DNA of 64,000 nucleotides, taken from assembly GCF_003570715.1 (NCBI RefSeq), contig NZ_QXXQ01000009.1, forward strand, positions 84,476 to 148,475, written 5' to 3'. The position numbers were made by a program, and so were the translations under genes. Positions 16,038-25,882 of this stretch are shown here, one piece after another. This DNA comes from Gemmobacter lutimaris. GTDB lineage: Bacteria; Pseudomonadota; Alphaproteobacteria; Rhodobacterales; Rhodobacteraceae. A model generated the notes under the pieces. The model worked only from the letters and a program-made list of their open reading frames with translations, was not told the DNA's origin and did no database searches. Numbering within the stretch: the stretch's first letter is position 1; each line of letters opens with the position of its first letter.

Positions 16038-17957
16038 ATGTATATTATCAGACGCGGGCTCTATGCCTTTCAGTCCGGGCTGAGTCGTAAGAACAAGCAA
16101 TTTGTTTTATTCATGATCGACGCGCTGCTGCCGCCGGTCATTCTGGTTCTGGCGATCGCGGTCACCTACAACGGGTTCTCGCTGTTTGATCGTCTGCCGC
16201 GTGTGTTCTACATGCTGCCTGCGCTTTCGCTCACCGGCGGGGCCGTTTCGGCATGGCTTGGTATCCCGCGGGTTCAGCTCAAATCCTTTGAAACAACGGC
16301 AATGCTGCGCACGGCGCTTTATTCCGCGCTGGTTACGGCTGTTGCTGCTGTGCTCAGCCGGTTTGTTGTGCCGGGCTTCGGCGTGGCGGGGATCACGATT
16401 TATGGGTTGATGCTGTTTCTCGCGGCGGTCAGCGTAAGGCTGGGGATGCTGCACCTGCTGTTGTGGGTGTTGCGTAATGGCCAGCCCAAGCACCGCGTGC
16501 TGATCTATGGTGCCGGCACGACAGGTGTGCAGCTTGTCGCGGCGCTGCGCTCACATGACCGGATTGTGCCGGTCGCTTTCATTGACGACAACGAAGCCCT
16601 GCATTCCATGACCGTGGCCGGTCTGCGGGTGCTGCCGCCCTCGGATCTGAAGGATCTTGTAGAGCAGCGCGACATCGACCGCATCATTCTGGCCATGCCC
16701 TCTGTCTCGGCGCCCAAGCTCGCGCGGCTGACGCGGCAACTGCGACAGATGGGGCTTCAGGTGCAATCCCTGCCGTCCTTCGCACAGCTTGTCGGTGAGG
16801 AGGAGTTGATCGACAACCTGTCGCCGGTGGCGCCGGGCCAGTTTCTTGGTCGGGATCAGGTCGGCGACATGCTGGCCGAGGGGGAACAGGCCTATCGCGG
16901 CAAGGCTATTCTGGTTTCCGGCGCAGGCGGTTCCATCGGATCGGAGCTTTGCCGCCAGTTGATCCCCTGCGGGCCGGCCTGTGTTGTGCTGTATGAGGTC
17001 AGCGAGGTCGCGCTTTACACCATCGAGCGCGAATTGCAGGAACTCGCGGCTGGAACCGGGGTGGAAATCGTGCCGGTTCTGGGGTCCGTCACGGATTCGC
17101 GGCTGACGCGCATGGTGATCAACGATCATCATATCGAGGTCGTGTTCCATGCCGCTGCCTACAAGCATGTGCCGCTGGTCGAGCTGAATCCACTGGCCGG
17201 GCTTGCAAACAATGTACTGGGCACCCGGACGCTGGCCGAAGCGGCGAATGACGCAGGCGTCGGGCGCTTCATCCTCATTTCCTCCGACAAGGCGGTGCGC
17301 CCGACCAATGTGATGGGGGCCTCCAAGCGGCTGGCTGAACTGGTCGTGCAGGATATGGCCAAGCGCTCGCGCGGTACCGTCTTCTCGATGGTGCGCTTCG
17401 GCAATGTGCTGGGGTCGTCGGGCTCGGTGATCCCGCTGTTCAAGGAGCAGATTGCCAAGGGCGGTCCGGTCACCCTGACCCATGAGGACGTGACCCGATA
17501 TTTCATGACGATTTCCGAAGCGTCGCGCCTTGTGTTGCTGGCGGGCTCGTTCTCGGATGTCGAAACCTCGCGCGGGGGCGATGTCTTCGTGCTGGATATG
17601 GGCAAGCCGGTGCGCATCCGTGACGTCGCGGTGCAGCTTATCAATACGGCCGGTTATTCGGTCCGCGACGAGGCGCATCCCGAGGGGGATATCGAGATTG
17701 TGGTGACGGGCCTGCGTCCCGGCGAGAAATTGCATGAGGAACTGCTGATCGGCGCGGGCCTTCTGACCACGCCGCATTCAAAAATCCTGCGCGCGCGTGA
17801 GGACAGCCTTTCGGAGCTGGAGATGGCCAAGGCCCTGCGTGCCTTGAGGTCGGCCATTGCCGTGGGGGATCACGACGGTGCGCGCCGCGTCATCAAGACC
17901 TGGGTGCATGGCTATCGCGCACCTGTTCAGGAAACGATCCGCGCAATACACCCGTGA
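16038..17957 (+). CDS. Membrane-bound nucleotide-sugar 4,6-dehydratase (FlaA1/CapD/PglF family)
   Basis: A 639-residue protein. Four membrane helices (about residues 25-145) lead into a first Rossmann domain (LIYGAGTTGVQL, near 157) and a second catalytic Rossmann domain (VSGAGGSIGSE, near 295). The catalytic block SSDKAVRPTNVMGASKR has Met in place of Tyr in the YxxxK motif, typical of this family. It probably converts UDP-GlcNAc to the 4-keto-6-deoxy sugar, as PglF and WbpM do. Its neighbour, a PglC-like transferase, is the usual partner for N-acetyl-bacillosamine- or QuiNAc-type sugars. A 139-base gap precedes it. Confidence 0.92.
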   Translation: MYIIRRGLYAFQSGLSRKNKQFVLFMIDALLPPVILVLAIAVTYNGFSLFDRLPRVFYMLPALSLTGGAVSAWLGIPRVQLKSFETTAMLRTALYSALVTAVAAVLSRFVVPGFGVAGITIYGLMLFLAAVSVRLGMLHLLLWVLRNGQPKHRVLIYGAGTTGVQLVAALRSHDRIVPVAFIDDNEALHSMTVAGLRVLPPSDLKDLVEQRDIDRIILAMPSVSAPKLARLTRQLRQMGLQVQSLPSFAQLVGEEELIDNLSPVAPGQFLGRDQVGDMLAEGEQAYRGKAILVSGAGGSIGSELCRQLIPCGPACVVLYEVSEVALYTIERELQELAAGTGVEIVPVLGSVTDSRLTRMVINDHHIEVVFHAAAYKHVPLVELNPLAGLANNVLGTRTLAEAANDAGVGRFILISSDKAVRPTNVMGASKRLAELVVQDMAKRSRGTVFSMVRFGNVLGSSGSVIPLFKEQIAKGGPVTLTHEDVTRYFMTISEASRLVLLAGSFSDVETSRGGDVFVLDMGKPVRIRDVAVQLINTAGYSVRDEAHPEGDIEIVVTGLRPGEKLHEELLIGAGLLTTPHSKILRAREDSLSELEMAKALRALRSAIAVGDHDGARRVIKTWVHGYRAPVQETIRAIHP

Positions 17958-18017
17958 CAGATTGTTGTGCGGCAACGATTGCCCTAAACTGCCGCGACTA
18001 GCATAGGCGGAGCGACG

Positions 18018-20183
18018 ATGAGTGCATTCAAGACCCCGGCGGGAAGGTTCCTGCTTGCAACCTCGGTGGTTGCCCTTTGCGCCTCGGGATTTGCGGTTGC
18101 GGAAACCGCGCCGTCTTTGAACTTTTACGGGGCTACCGGCCTGATCGACATGCCTTCGGGCGAGGCGCAGCCGGATGGGAACCTGACCGTCTCCAGCGGG
18201 CATTTTGGCCCCATCAGCCGTACGACGCTGAGCTTTCAGGTGACGCCGCGCATTTCCGCCAGCTTCCGGTTCCTTGGTATCCGTGACTGGAACGCCAACA
18301 GCGCCTGCCAGCCGAATTGCACAACCGGTGTCGATCAGTTCGACATCTATTATGACCGTTCGTTCGATCTGCGCTACAAGGTGCTGGACGAAAGCCGCTA
18401 TCTGCCCTCGGTTACCGTCGGTTTGCAGGATTTTGCCGGCACGGGCATCCTGTCGGGCGAATATATCGCCGCGACCAAGCATATCACGCCCAGCCTGAAG
18501 GCGACCGTGGGTCTGGGCTGGGGCCGGTTGGGCAGCTATGGCTCCATCGGGTCACCTTTCGGAACACGGGATCCGATCGAGGTGGGTGAAGGCGGCAATG
18601 TCAACTTCGGCCAGTGGTTCCGTGGCCCCGCTGCACCCTTTGCGGGTGTGGAATGGCAGGCGACTGACCGTCTGGCCCTGAAGGCTGAATATTCCTCCGA
18701 CGATTACGGGCTTGAATCGGACAAGCGCGGCACTTTTGATCGCAAAAGCCCGCTGAACTTCGGCGCGGAATACAAGCTGAGCCCGTGGATCACGTTGGGC
18801 GGCTATTATATGTATGGCAGCGAACTGGGGTTTGCCGCGCATTTCCTGATGACGCCGGGTCAGCGCCCGCTGGGGGGCGTAAGGGATGGTGCCCCCGATC
18901 CGGTGAAGCTGCGGCCCTCGCGCTCTGTCGATGCGGATGCATGGTCGCCGGAATGGGTGACGCAGGAAAGCGCGGCGCCGATCTTCATCACCAACCTGAA
19001 CAAGCGGCTTGAGCAGGATGGCATCGTGGTCGAGGCGATCGGCTACAGCGCCAACAGCGCCGAGGTGCGCATTCGCAACAATCGCTACGACGCCGAGGCG
19101 CAGGCTATTGGCCGCGTTGCGCGGGCGATGTCGCATGTCATGCCTGCCTCGGTCGAGACGTTCGAGATCGTGCCGCTGGTGAACGGCATGCCCGCCTCGC
19201 GCGTCAAGGTGCGCCGCTCGGATCTGGAGCGGCTGGAATATGATCCGAATGCCAGCGCGGCGATGCAAAATGCCGTCAGCGTGTCCAGTCCGGGACAGCG
19301 CGCGCCAAACCTGACCTACGACCCGGATCTGTATCCGAGCCTTTCTTGGTCCATCGCGCCCTACAACCGCGTGCGGCTGTTCGACCAGAAATCGCCGTTC
19401 AAGATGGATGTGGGGCTGCGGTTCACGGGCCGCTATGAATTCGCGCCGGGCTGGGTGCTGCAAGGTTCTGCCACCAAGAAGGTTGCCGGAAACCTTGACG
19501 AGCCGCCGCCGAATATCACGACCGGCCTGCAACCCGTGCGGTCGGATGTGGACCTTTATGACGCCAATGCCGATCCTGCGCTGGAAAGCCTGTCGCTGAC
19601 GAAATACGCCTATCTGGGCGGTGACGTTTATGGCCGGGTCAGCGTCGGCTATCTGGAACGGATGTTCGGCGGTATCTCGGGCGAGGTGCTTTACAAGCCC
19701 GTCAACAGCCGCTGGGCGGTGGGCGTCGAGGTGAATTATGTCGCGCAGCGCGATACCGACGGTTTGTTCGGTTTCAGCGAATACGACTATCGCGTCGCGA
19801 CCGGGCATGTCTCTGCCTATTACAATTTCGCGCCGGGCTTCCATGCGCAGCTTGATGTTGGCCGCTATCTGGCGGGCGACGTGGGGGCAACCCTTGCGGT
19901 GGACCGCGAATTCTCGAACGGCTGGCGGGTGGGGGCTTTTGCCACCAAGACCAATGTTTCGGCTGAGGATTTCGGCTCTGGCTCGTTCGACAAGGGGATT
20001 CGCCTTGAGGTGCCGCTGACATGGGGCACCGGCGCTCCGTCGCGGCGCAAGTATGAAACGGTCATCCGGCCCTTCGGTCGTGATGGCGGGGCAAGACTCG
20101 ATATCGACGGACGTCTTTACGAGACGATTCGCGATTATCAGGACGCGGGCATTCAACAGCAGTGGGGTCGATTCTGGAAATGA
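18018..20183 (+). CDS. yjbH: YjbH-family outer-membrane protein, exopolysaccharide locus
   Basis: A 721-residue protein with a signal peptide ending near residue 28 (SGFAVAETA). The body matches the YjbH/GfcD family of beta-barrel lipoproteins, with LNFYGATGLIDMPSGEAQPDG at the start of the mature protein; here the signal lacks an obvious lipobox. It is rich in aromatic, alternating beta-strand segments throughout. YjbH and GfcD act in secretion of group-4-like capsule or colanic-type polysaccharide. Its stop overlaps the yjbF start (ATGA), giving the order H-F-(E), the reverse of E. coli yjbEFGH; no yjbG homologue is seen. Confidence 0.88.
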   Translation: MSAFKTPAGRFLLATSVVALCASGFAVAETAPSLNFYGATGLIDMPSGEAQPDGNLTVSSGHFGPISRTTLSFQVTPRISASFRFLGIRDWNANSACQPNCTTGVDQFDIYYDRSFDLRYKVLDESRYLPSVTVGLQDFAGTGILSGEYIAATKHITPSLKATVGLGWGRLGSYGSIGSPFGTRDPIEVGEGGNVNFGQWFRGPAAPFAGVEWQATDRLALKAEYSSDDYGLESDKRGTFDRKSPLNFGAEYKLSPWITLGGYYMYGSELGFAAHFLMTPGQRPLGGVRDGAPDPVKLRPSRSVDADAWSPEWVTQESAAPIFITNLNKRLEQDGIVVEAIGYSANSAEVRIRNNRYDAEAQAIGRVARAMSHVMPASVETFEIVPLVNGMPASRVKVRRSDLERLEYDPNASAAMQNAVSVSSPGQRAPNLTYDPDLYPSLSWSIAPYNRVRLFDQKSPFKMDVGLRFTGRYEFAPGWVLQGSATKKVAGNLDEPPPNITTGLQPVRSDVDLYDANADPALESLSLTKYAYLGGDVYGRVSVGYLERMFGGISGEVLYKPVNSRWAVGVEVNYVAQRDTDGLFGFSEYDYRVATGHVSAYYNFAPGFHAQLDVGRYLAGDVGATLAVDREFSNGWRVGAFATKTNVSAEDFGSGSFDKGIRLEVPLTWGTGAPSRRKYETVIRPFGRDGGARLDIDGRLYETIRDYQDAGIQQQWGRFWK

Positions 20184-20848
20184 AGCTGCTGAAACCTGTC
20201 CTTGCCCTTGGTCTTGCGCTGACGGTTCTTGCCGGATGCAGCAGCGACAGCGAATCTGGTTCGCCGTTGGTTTCGGCGGCAAAGAATCTGTCTGTGGCCA
20301 TGTTGAAGCAGCGCTCGACGGCTGCGGCGCCCCCGGTCACGCGGGCAGATCTTGCCAAGCTGAACGTGCCGATCATCAAGGGAGAGTTGAAGACCGGCGC
20401 CTGGACCATCTATCTTGTGCCCATCACGCGCAGCGGTTCTGTGGAAACCTGGTCAACGTCGGATGACCTGACCGTCACCTTCCGCGATGGCGTGATGATG
20501 CAGACAAGGGGATTCGGTCCCGATCTGATGCAGGCATCGGTTCCGACGCGCGCGCAGCTTGCTTCTGGCGGGGGCTCGCACCGTCGCAGCTATTTCTATC
20601 TGGACGGCGCCGATAAAATGCACCGCTTTGATTACAATTGCAGCGTTTCGACGATCGGGGCGGAAACAATCACTGTGGTAGGACGGCAACATTCGACCCG
20701 CCATATAGCGGAAACCTGCCGTGGTGCAGAGCATGAATTTACCAACGAATATTGGTTTGAAGGAGGTAATTTCATTAGAAAATCCAAAGAGTTGCTAGTC
20801 CCCGGCTGGGGCTACATGGAGCTGGCCAGGGTCATTGACAACGGCTAG
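20180..20848 (+). CDS. yjbF: YjbF/GfcB-family lipoprotein
   Basis: A 222-residue lipoprotein. The ATG at 20180 overlaps the yjbH stop and begins a signal ending LTVLAGC. The mature part contains ADLAKLNVPIIKGEL and a central beta-rich region as in YjbF/YmcC proteins, which form the partner of YjbH in polysaccharide export. The last ~90 bases are noticeably richer in A and T than the neighbouring genes. Function is inferred from family and from coupling with yjbH. Confidence 0.85.
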   Translation: MKLLKPVLALGLALTVLAGCSSDSESGSPLVSAAKNLSVAMLKQRSTAAAPPVTRADLAKLNVPIIKGELKTGAWTIYLVPITRSGSVETWSTSDDLTVTFRDGVMMQTRGFGPDLMQASVPTRAQLASGGGSHRRSYFYLDGADKMHRFDYNCSVSTIGAETITVVGRQHSTRHIAETCRGAEHEFTNEYWFEGGNFIRKSKELLVPGWGYMELARVIDNG

Positions 20849-20925
20849 AGAATACTACTTACTTTGAGTGTCGCGTTGTGGTATCCGATGCCCAATCGCC
20901 AAATTAAAATGTCATGGAGAGACAG

Positions 20926-21132
20926 ATGAAAAAGTTCGCTTTCGCCGCTCTGGCCACCGCTCTGACCGCTTCGACCGCTTTCGCCGGCGGCCCGGTCATC
21001 GTTGAAGAAGAGCCGACCCCGGTCGCCGTGCTCGCCCCGTCGTCGTCGATGGGTGGTGGCGCTGCTCTGGCCGCTCTGGCTGGCATCGTTGTCGTCGCCG
21101 CTCTGGCGTCGAACGACTCGGGCAGCCACTAA
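20926..21132 (+). CDS. Small secreted protein, YjbE/GfcA-like (68 aa)
   Basis: A 68-residue protein with GGAGAG before the ATG. It has a Sec signal cleaved after AFA (residue 20), a Glu/Pro segment (23-38), Ser-Ser-Ser (39-41), a glycine-alanine-rich hydrophobic stretch (43-61), and the tail SNDSGSH. Downstream of yjbH-yjbF, this is what a YjbE/GfcA homologue would look like: those E. coli proteins are short, exported, and end with a hydrophobic stretch and an N-D-S-G-type tail. A strong terminator follows. The 59-residue protein at 8624-8803 is a paralogue. Its role in polysaccharide secretion is inferred from context. Confidence 0.75.
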   Translation: MKKFAFAALATALTASTAFAGGPVIVEEEPTPVAVLAPSSSMGGGAALAALAGIVVVAALASNDSGSH

Positions 21133-21169
21133 TCCACGCCTGACGGCGCGGACGAGAATCGTTCCACGG

Positions 21170-21191
21170 AAGGGCCCGGCGACGGGCCCTT
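21170..21191 (+). terminator. Rho-independent terminator ending the yjb-like operon
   Basis: A perfect 9 bp stem AAGGGCCCG / CGGGCCCTT with loop GCGA and further Ts, 37 bases after the small-protein stop. Confidence 0.8.
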
Positions 21192-21212
21192 TCCATTTTC
21201 GGAAGACGGGTA

Positions 21213-22067
21213 GTGATGTTCCAGCGGCTGAAACGCAGGCTTGTGCGCATCATGGCGCGGGCATCGCAAGCCAATCTGGGCATGGTGGCCGCCGGTGTAG
21301 CTTTCTTCGGGTTTCTGTCGATCTTCCCGGCCATGGCCTTTGTTATGGGGCTGTGGAGCTTTGCGGCCGACCCGGCAGTCATCCGCGATGAAATGGCCAT
21401 TCTGGCCGATTTCCTGCCGCATGACGCCTTTTCAGTGCTGAATACCCAGGTCGAGGCGCTACTGGCAGCCGGAAGCAGCGAACTGGGCTGGACCACCATC
21501 CTTTCACTCATGGTAGCCTTCTGGTCGGCGCGATCGGGTGTGGCGGGCATGGTGTCGGGGCTGAATGCGGTGCACCATCACCCGGATCGTTCGGGGGTGT
21601 ATGCCATCCTGCTGTCCATGGCGTTGACACTGATGATGGTGGTGATCGCGCTGGCGGCGCTGTTGGCCTCTATCGTGGCCCCGGTATTGCTGCGTTTCCT
21701 GCCGCTTGGTCCTTTCGCTTCGCTGGCGCTGGATCTGGGGAACATGCTGCTGGCCCTCGGCTTGCTGGTGCTGGGCCTTGCGCTGACCTATCGCTTTGGT
21801 CCGAACCGGCCAGATCATATTCAGGTGCGGCTTTTTACCCGAGGCCTTCTGGTGGCCATGGTGCTGTGGTTTGCCGTCTCACGGGGTTTCGTGCTCTATC
21901 TGGCCAATTTCAACAGCTACAATCAGGTCTATGGCTCCATCGGGGCTGTGGTGATCCTGATGATGTGGCTGTATCTCAGCGCCTATGCGGTGCTTCTGGG
22001 CGCCGCGGTGGATGCCGAGGCAGCGGATGTGCCAGAGCCGGGGCTGCCCCCGGCACCGGATCAGTAA
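21213..22067 (+). CDS. YihY/BrkB-family inner-membrane protein
   Basis: A 284-residue integral membrane protein with about six hydrophobic segments. The family block GVAFFGFLSIFPAMAF lies near the N-terminus and a late YGSIGAVVILMMWLYLSAYAVLLGA segment is typical of YihY/BrkB proteins. They were once taken for RNase BN, wrongly; the true function is unsettled. It converges on tamB, and the two coding regions overlap by 7 bases at their ends. Confidence 0.88.
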   Translation: MMFQRLKRRLVRIMARASQANLGMVAAGVAFFGFLSIFPAMAFVMGLWSFAADPAVIRDEMAILADFLPHDAFSVLNTQVEALLAAGSSELGWTTILSLMVAFWSARSGVAGMVSGLNAVHHHPDRSGVYAILLSMALTLMMVVIALAALLASIVAPVLLRFLPLGPFASLALDLGNMLLALGLLVLGLALTYRFGPNRPDHIQVRLFTRGLLVAMVLWFAVSRGFVLYLANFNSYNQVYGSIGAVVILMMWLYLSAYAVLLGAAVDAEAADVPEPGLPPAPDQ

Positions 22068-25000
22068 TCCTTTTCCTTGAAGATCCCGATGCTGGTCTCG
22101 CCTTCGCCGCCGACCGAGCCGCGCAGCGTGACCGTCTTGCTGAGGTCTAGGTTCAGGTTGATCTTGGCCTGACCGTTCTGATCCACCTCGATCTCGGTAT
22201 AGGCCTTGGACGAAATGTATTTGCCCGCCTTCAGCGTGGTATCCCCCTGCGCATCGGTGCTGACATCCAGATCGTCGAGACCAAAACCCTTGCGTAGTTT
22301 GCCGATGATCCCGTCCCCGCCCTTGCCGGCGAGCGTTGCCACTGCACTGGCAAGTTGCGCGGCCTGAAAGGCCGACAGCGAGGTCAGGTCGCGCCCGAAC
22401 AGCAGATGCGACAGCACCTCTTCCTGCGGCAGTTCCGGCTGCGAGACGAAAGTGATCTTCGGGTCGGTGGCCTGCCCCTCGATCTTGACCGAGCTGACGA
22501 TCTCGCCGTCATCGTTCGAGGCAAGGATGCTGATGAACGGGTCGAAATCGCCCTGAAGCTGCAACAGCGCCTCTGACAGCGTCAGCCGTTTGCCAAGGAT
22601 GTCCAGCCGCCCGCGCACGAGGTTGAAGCTGCCAGAGGGCACGACATTGGCTGTGGTGCCTTGCAGGCGCAACTCGCCCCCCAGTTCGGCATCCAGTCCC
22701 CGCCCCCGAATGAACAGTCGCTGCGGCGCCGAAATTCGCAGGTCCAGCGGATAGGGCCGCCCACTGCCACCTGCGGCGTTGCTTACGGTCTCCAGCAGCC
22801 CTGCCCTGGCGCGTGTCGCGTGCACATCTGCGGGTTCTGCGACATGGCGCAGCCCCTCCAGCCCACCAGCCGAGCCGAGGCCGGTAGAGGGCACCACAAG
22901 CTCGGTTTCGCTCAGGTCGATATTGCCCGCGATCACGGCACCGCCAGTCAGGGGGCCTTTCATCGTGATATTGCCGTTGACGCGGGTGGTGAACAACTGG
23001 GGGTCTTTCAGGATCAGTTGCTGAAGCTGCACAGCCAGATCGGCATTATAGGGGGCCGCCAGACCCAGGCCGCCGCCAAGCCGGATCGTGCCGCCGGTTG
23101 TCACGCTTCCCGTCAGATCCAAGGCGGCACGGCCTCCTGCAAGATTGATCGCGCCATTGAACCCTGTCAGCGCGGTAGGTAGCGACGGGTCGCTGACGCG
23201 GATGTCCGACAGGCTGATCCGCCCGCTCAGCGAGGCGGGCTGCAGCGGCCCGCGCAGTGCAAGGTCATAGCGGATGCTGCCCGATACGGTGCGCGGATCA
23301 ATGAAGGCATTGGCGAGCGCCGCCTGTGCCGCGCCGACCGCACTCAGATTTGCGGTGCGGAAGTCGGGGCTGATGGTGCCCTGCACCTTGCTGTCAATTC
23401 CGCCCGGTCCCTGCCCGGTCAGGTCAAGCCTGTAGGTGCTGCCGTCATCCACCACCTGTCCACGCACCGACAGGCGGCCCGGAAATTCCGGCAGAAGCGT
23501 GGCGAGGTTCACCAGATCAGCGGTCAGGTTTACCTGCCGCGTCGTATCCGAGATGCTGCCGTCGGCGGCGACACGAAGTTGCGGGTTGTCCAGAGTCGCG
23601 GTGTTGACCTTGATCCGCCCGCCCGCCAGCGCCAGATCGGCGGTCAGCCGGGTTTCGCCCGCCAGCAGCCGGTCGGTTTCGGACTGACCGATGCCAAGAT
23701 TGCGGCCACTTGCTTTGGCGGTCAGCTTTCCGGCCTCCGGCGTGCCCGTAAAGGTGGCGCTGGCATCCAGCGCGCCGCGATAGCTGCCGCCGAGGGCGCT
23801 CAGGTCGCTGAACTTCAGATCGGCGCTGACATCGCTGCCCGCCAAGGCCAGTTTGCCACGCGCCGAGGCGGCAAGGGTGGCGGCCCTGACCTCCAGCTTG
23901 CGCAGATCCACGGTTTCGCCCGCGATCCCTGCTTCTGCGGAAATGGTTGAAGCACCGCGCAGTAGCGCATCTGCCTCGGCAATTCCGACCTTCAGCCCCG
24001 TGCCGGTGCCATCAAAAATCACGGTTCCGGCTTCTGGTGTGCCTGTAAAATGCGCGCGGCCGGTCAGCGCGCCGCTATAGGGACCGCCCAGGACGGAAAT
24101 ATCACCGAAATCCACATCGGCAGACAGGTCGCTTCCAGAGCTGGCGAGTTGCCCGCTGACCATGGCCCGCAGGCTGGCCGCCGCCAGATCAAGCTGGCGC
24201 AGCCGCAGCCCGCTTTCGTCTCGGATCGCTGAAATGTCGATAGTGCTGGAGCCTGACAGCAGATTGTCGGCTTCGGGAATGCCGGTGCGCAGGGCGTGAC
24301 CGTTGATCTGGCCGGTTACGTCGAACATGCCGCCCAGAAGCGCATAAGAGCCGCCCAGCCGCATATCGGCCCGACCCGCCAGCGGCCGGTCGGCCAAAGC
24401 GGCGAAGCGCGACAGATCGTCGGCCCGTAGGGCGCCCTTTCCGGTCAGCGACAACGAATTGTCCAGCCCGGAAAGATTGACCGTGCCGTCAAGACTGTAA
24501 TCCGCTCCGTTCAGCGCCAGTTCGGTCAGTTGCAGCGCGTCATAGCCTTCGCGCCAGCGAAAGCCGACCGTGCCCCTGATCCCGGTGCCCAACGCCTGCG
24601 CCAAGGCCGGGTCGGAGGGCGCGATCCCGTCTGCCGCAAAGTCGAAAGCACCGGAAACGGCGGGCTTGCCATCGGCGCGGTTGATCACGCCGCTTCCCTT
24701 GATCTTTGCTTCACGCAGCTTCAGATCAGCCCGGTCGAAGCCTGTCATGGCGATGTCGGCGCTCCAGGTCTCGGCCTCAGCCGCGTCGAAGCCCAGGACG
24801 ATGTCTGCATGAGTGACCGAAGTTGGCAGATCGGTGGTCAGCGGCAACAGAACCGGCGTGCCGTCCTTCCCAAGCGTGCCCTTCAGCGCAAAGCGTTGCG
24901 GCAGCCCGTCGGCGGCCAGTGCCAGATCGCCACGCAGATCAAGCGCCTGAGTCTGCAAGGTGAAATTGTCTACGATCAGCCGTCCGTCAGTTGCCTTTGT

Positions 25001-25882
25001 GCCGCTCGCCGCCAGCTTCACGTCACTGCCGAAGAACCCGGCATATTCCGGCAGGAACATCGGGGCGGGATCGCCCCCCAGATCAGCGGCAAAACGCAAG
25101 TCACCTTCCGGCGTATCGCCCACCGTGATCTTGCCCGCCAGCCGTTCGGCGCCACCCGAGGCAAGCTGAATATCGGCCGCGTAGTCCGACAAAGGGCCTT
25201 CGCCCTTCACGGTCAGCTCGATTGCCGGATTGCCCGGCAAACCCATCAGCGTGGCAGCAATACCGCCCGCAGCCTCCTGCGCGACCAGATCAAGGGCCAG
25301 AACCTTCGATTCATTGGCGTAGCTGGCGGTGAGGACAACATTGCCCTCCGGCCCGTCATCAATGCGCTTCAGGGTCAGGTTCGCCTTGCCCTCTCCGCCC
25401 GAAAGACTGGCCGAGGCGGTCAGTGTCGCTTCGACCGGCTGGCCCAGAACCGTTGGTCCCAGCACGATACGATCAGCACCAAGGGTGCCGATCTCGACCG
25501 AAACAGGCAGGTCGGGCAGGGCGAAGGGCGTCGCCTCGGGGGCAGGCAGGCTTTCATCGGCGGATGCGATGGGCAGGCGGTCCAGCACGATTTCTGAGGC
25601 GGTCAGGCGCTCAACCGACAGGCTGCCGGTCAGCAGGGCGGTGCGGCTCCAGTCCAGCACCACATTGTCCAGCGTCAGCCAGATGCCGGTGTCATCCGCG
25701 ATGGTCAGCTTGTCGATGGTTGCTTCTGAGGAAAGCGCACCTGCAAAGCCGGTGATCGTGACCTTCCGCCCGGCGCCTGACAGGTTGTCCTCCAGCAGGG
25801 CGGTCAGCCAGTCACGGTCATCCTGCTGCGCATGAGCCGCAAAAGGAAGGGTGCAGAGGGCGAGAACAAGGATGCGTTTCAT
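22061..25882 (-). CDS. tamB: Translocation and assembly module subunit TamB
   Basis: A 1273-residue protein with a signal-like N-terminus (KRILVLALCTLPFAAHA), very long repeats of beta strand with G-x-[LV]-x-L patterns, and a conserved C-terminal DUF490/TamB domain ending in short, strand-rich segments. TamB spans the periplasm and, with TamA, helps insert some outer-membrane proteins and move phospholipid to the outer membrane. Its ATG overlaps the tamA stop by one base (TGATG), so the pair is coupled. The repeats at roughly 550-800 (GSDLSADVDFGDISVLGG and near copies) show internal duplication. Confidence 0.93.
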   Translation of the reverse strand: MKRILVLALCTLPFAAHAQQDDRDWLTALLEDNLSGAGRKVTITGFAGALSSEATIDKLTIADDTGIWLTLDNVVLDWSRTALLTGSLSVERLTASEIVLDRLPIASADESLPAPEATPFALPDLPVSVEIGTLGADRIVLGPTVLGQPVEATLTASASLSGGEGKANLTLKRIDDGPEGNVVLTASYANESKVLALDLVAQEAAGGIAATLMGLPGNPAIELTVKGEGPLSDYAADIQLASGGAERLAGKITVGDTPEGDLRFAADLGGDPAPMFLPEYAGFFGSDVKLAASGTKATDGRLIVDNFTLQTQALDLRGDLALAADGLPQRFALKGTLGKDGTPVLLPLTTDLPTSVTHADIVLGFDAAEAETWSADIAMTGFDRADLKLREAKIKGSGVINRADGKPAVSGAFDFAADGIAPSDPALAQALGTGIRGTVGFRWREGYDALQLTELALNGADYSLDGTVNLSGLDNSLSLTGKGALRADDLSRFAALADRPLAGRADMRLGGSYALLGGMFDVTGQINGHALRTGIPEADNLLSGSSTIDISAIRDESGLRLRQLDLAAASLRAMVSGQLASSGSDLSADVDFGDISVLGGPYSGALTGRAHFTGTPEAGTVIFDGTGTGLKVGIAEADALLRGASTISAEAGIAGETVDLRKLEVRAATLAASARGKLALAGSDVSADLKFSDLSALGGSYRGALDASATFTGTPEAGKLTAKASGRNLGIGQSETDRLLAGETRLTADLALAGGRIKVNTATLDNPQLRVAADGSISDTTRQVNLTADLVNLATLLPEFPGRLSVRGQVVDDGSTYRLDLTGQGPGGIDSKVQGTISPDFRTANLSAVGAAQAALANAFIDPRTVSGSIRYDLALRGPLQPASLSGRISLSDIRVSDPSLPTALTGFNGAINLAGGRAALDLTGSVTTGGTIRLGGGLGLAAPYNADLAVQLQQLILKDPQLFTTRVNGNITMKGPLTGGAVIAGNIDLSETELVVPSTGLGSAGGLEGLRHVAEPADVHATRARAGLLETVSNAAGGSGRPYPLDLRISAPQRLFIRGRGLDAELGGELRLQGTTANVVPSGSFNLVRGRLDILGKRLTLSEALLQLQGDFDPFISILASNDDGEIVSSVKIEGQATDPKITFVSQPELPQEEVLSHLLFGRDLTSLSAFQAAQLASAVATLAGKGGDGIIGKLRKGFGLDDLDVSTDAQGDTTLKAGKYISSKAYTEIEVDQNGQAKINLNLDLSKTVTLRGSVGGEGETSIGIFKEKDY

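Noticed and set aside
23550-24250. Repetitive DNA inside tamB as a mobile or tandem repeat element
   Set aside because: The similarity is diverged repeat structure of the TamB protein itself, not a DNA repeat element.
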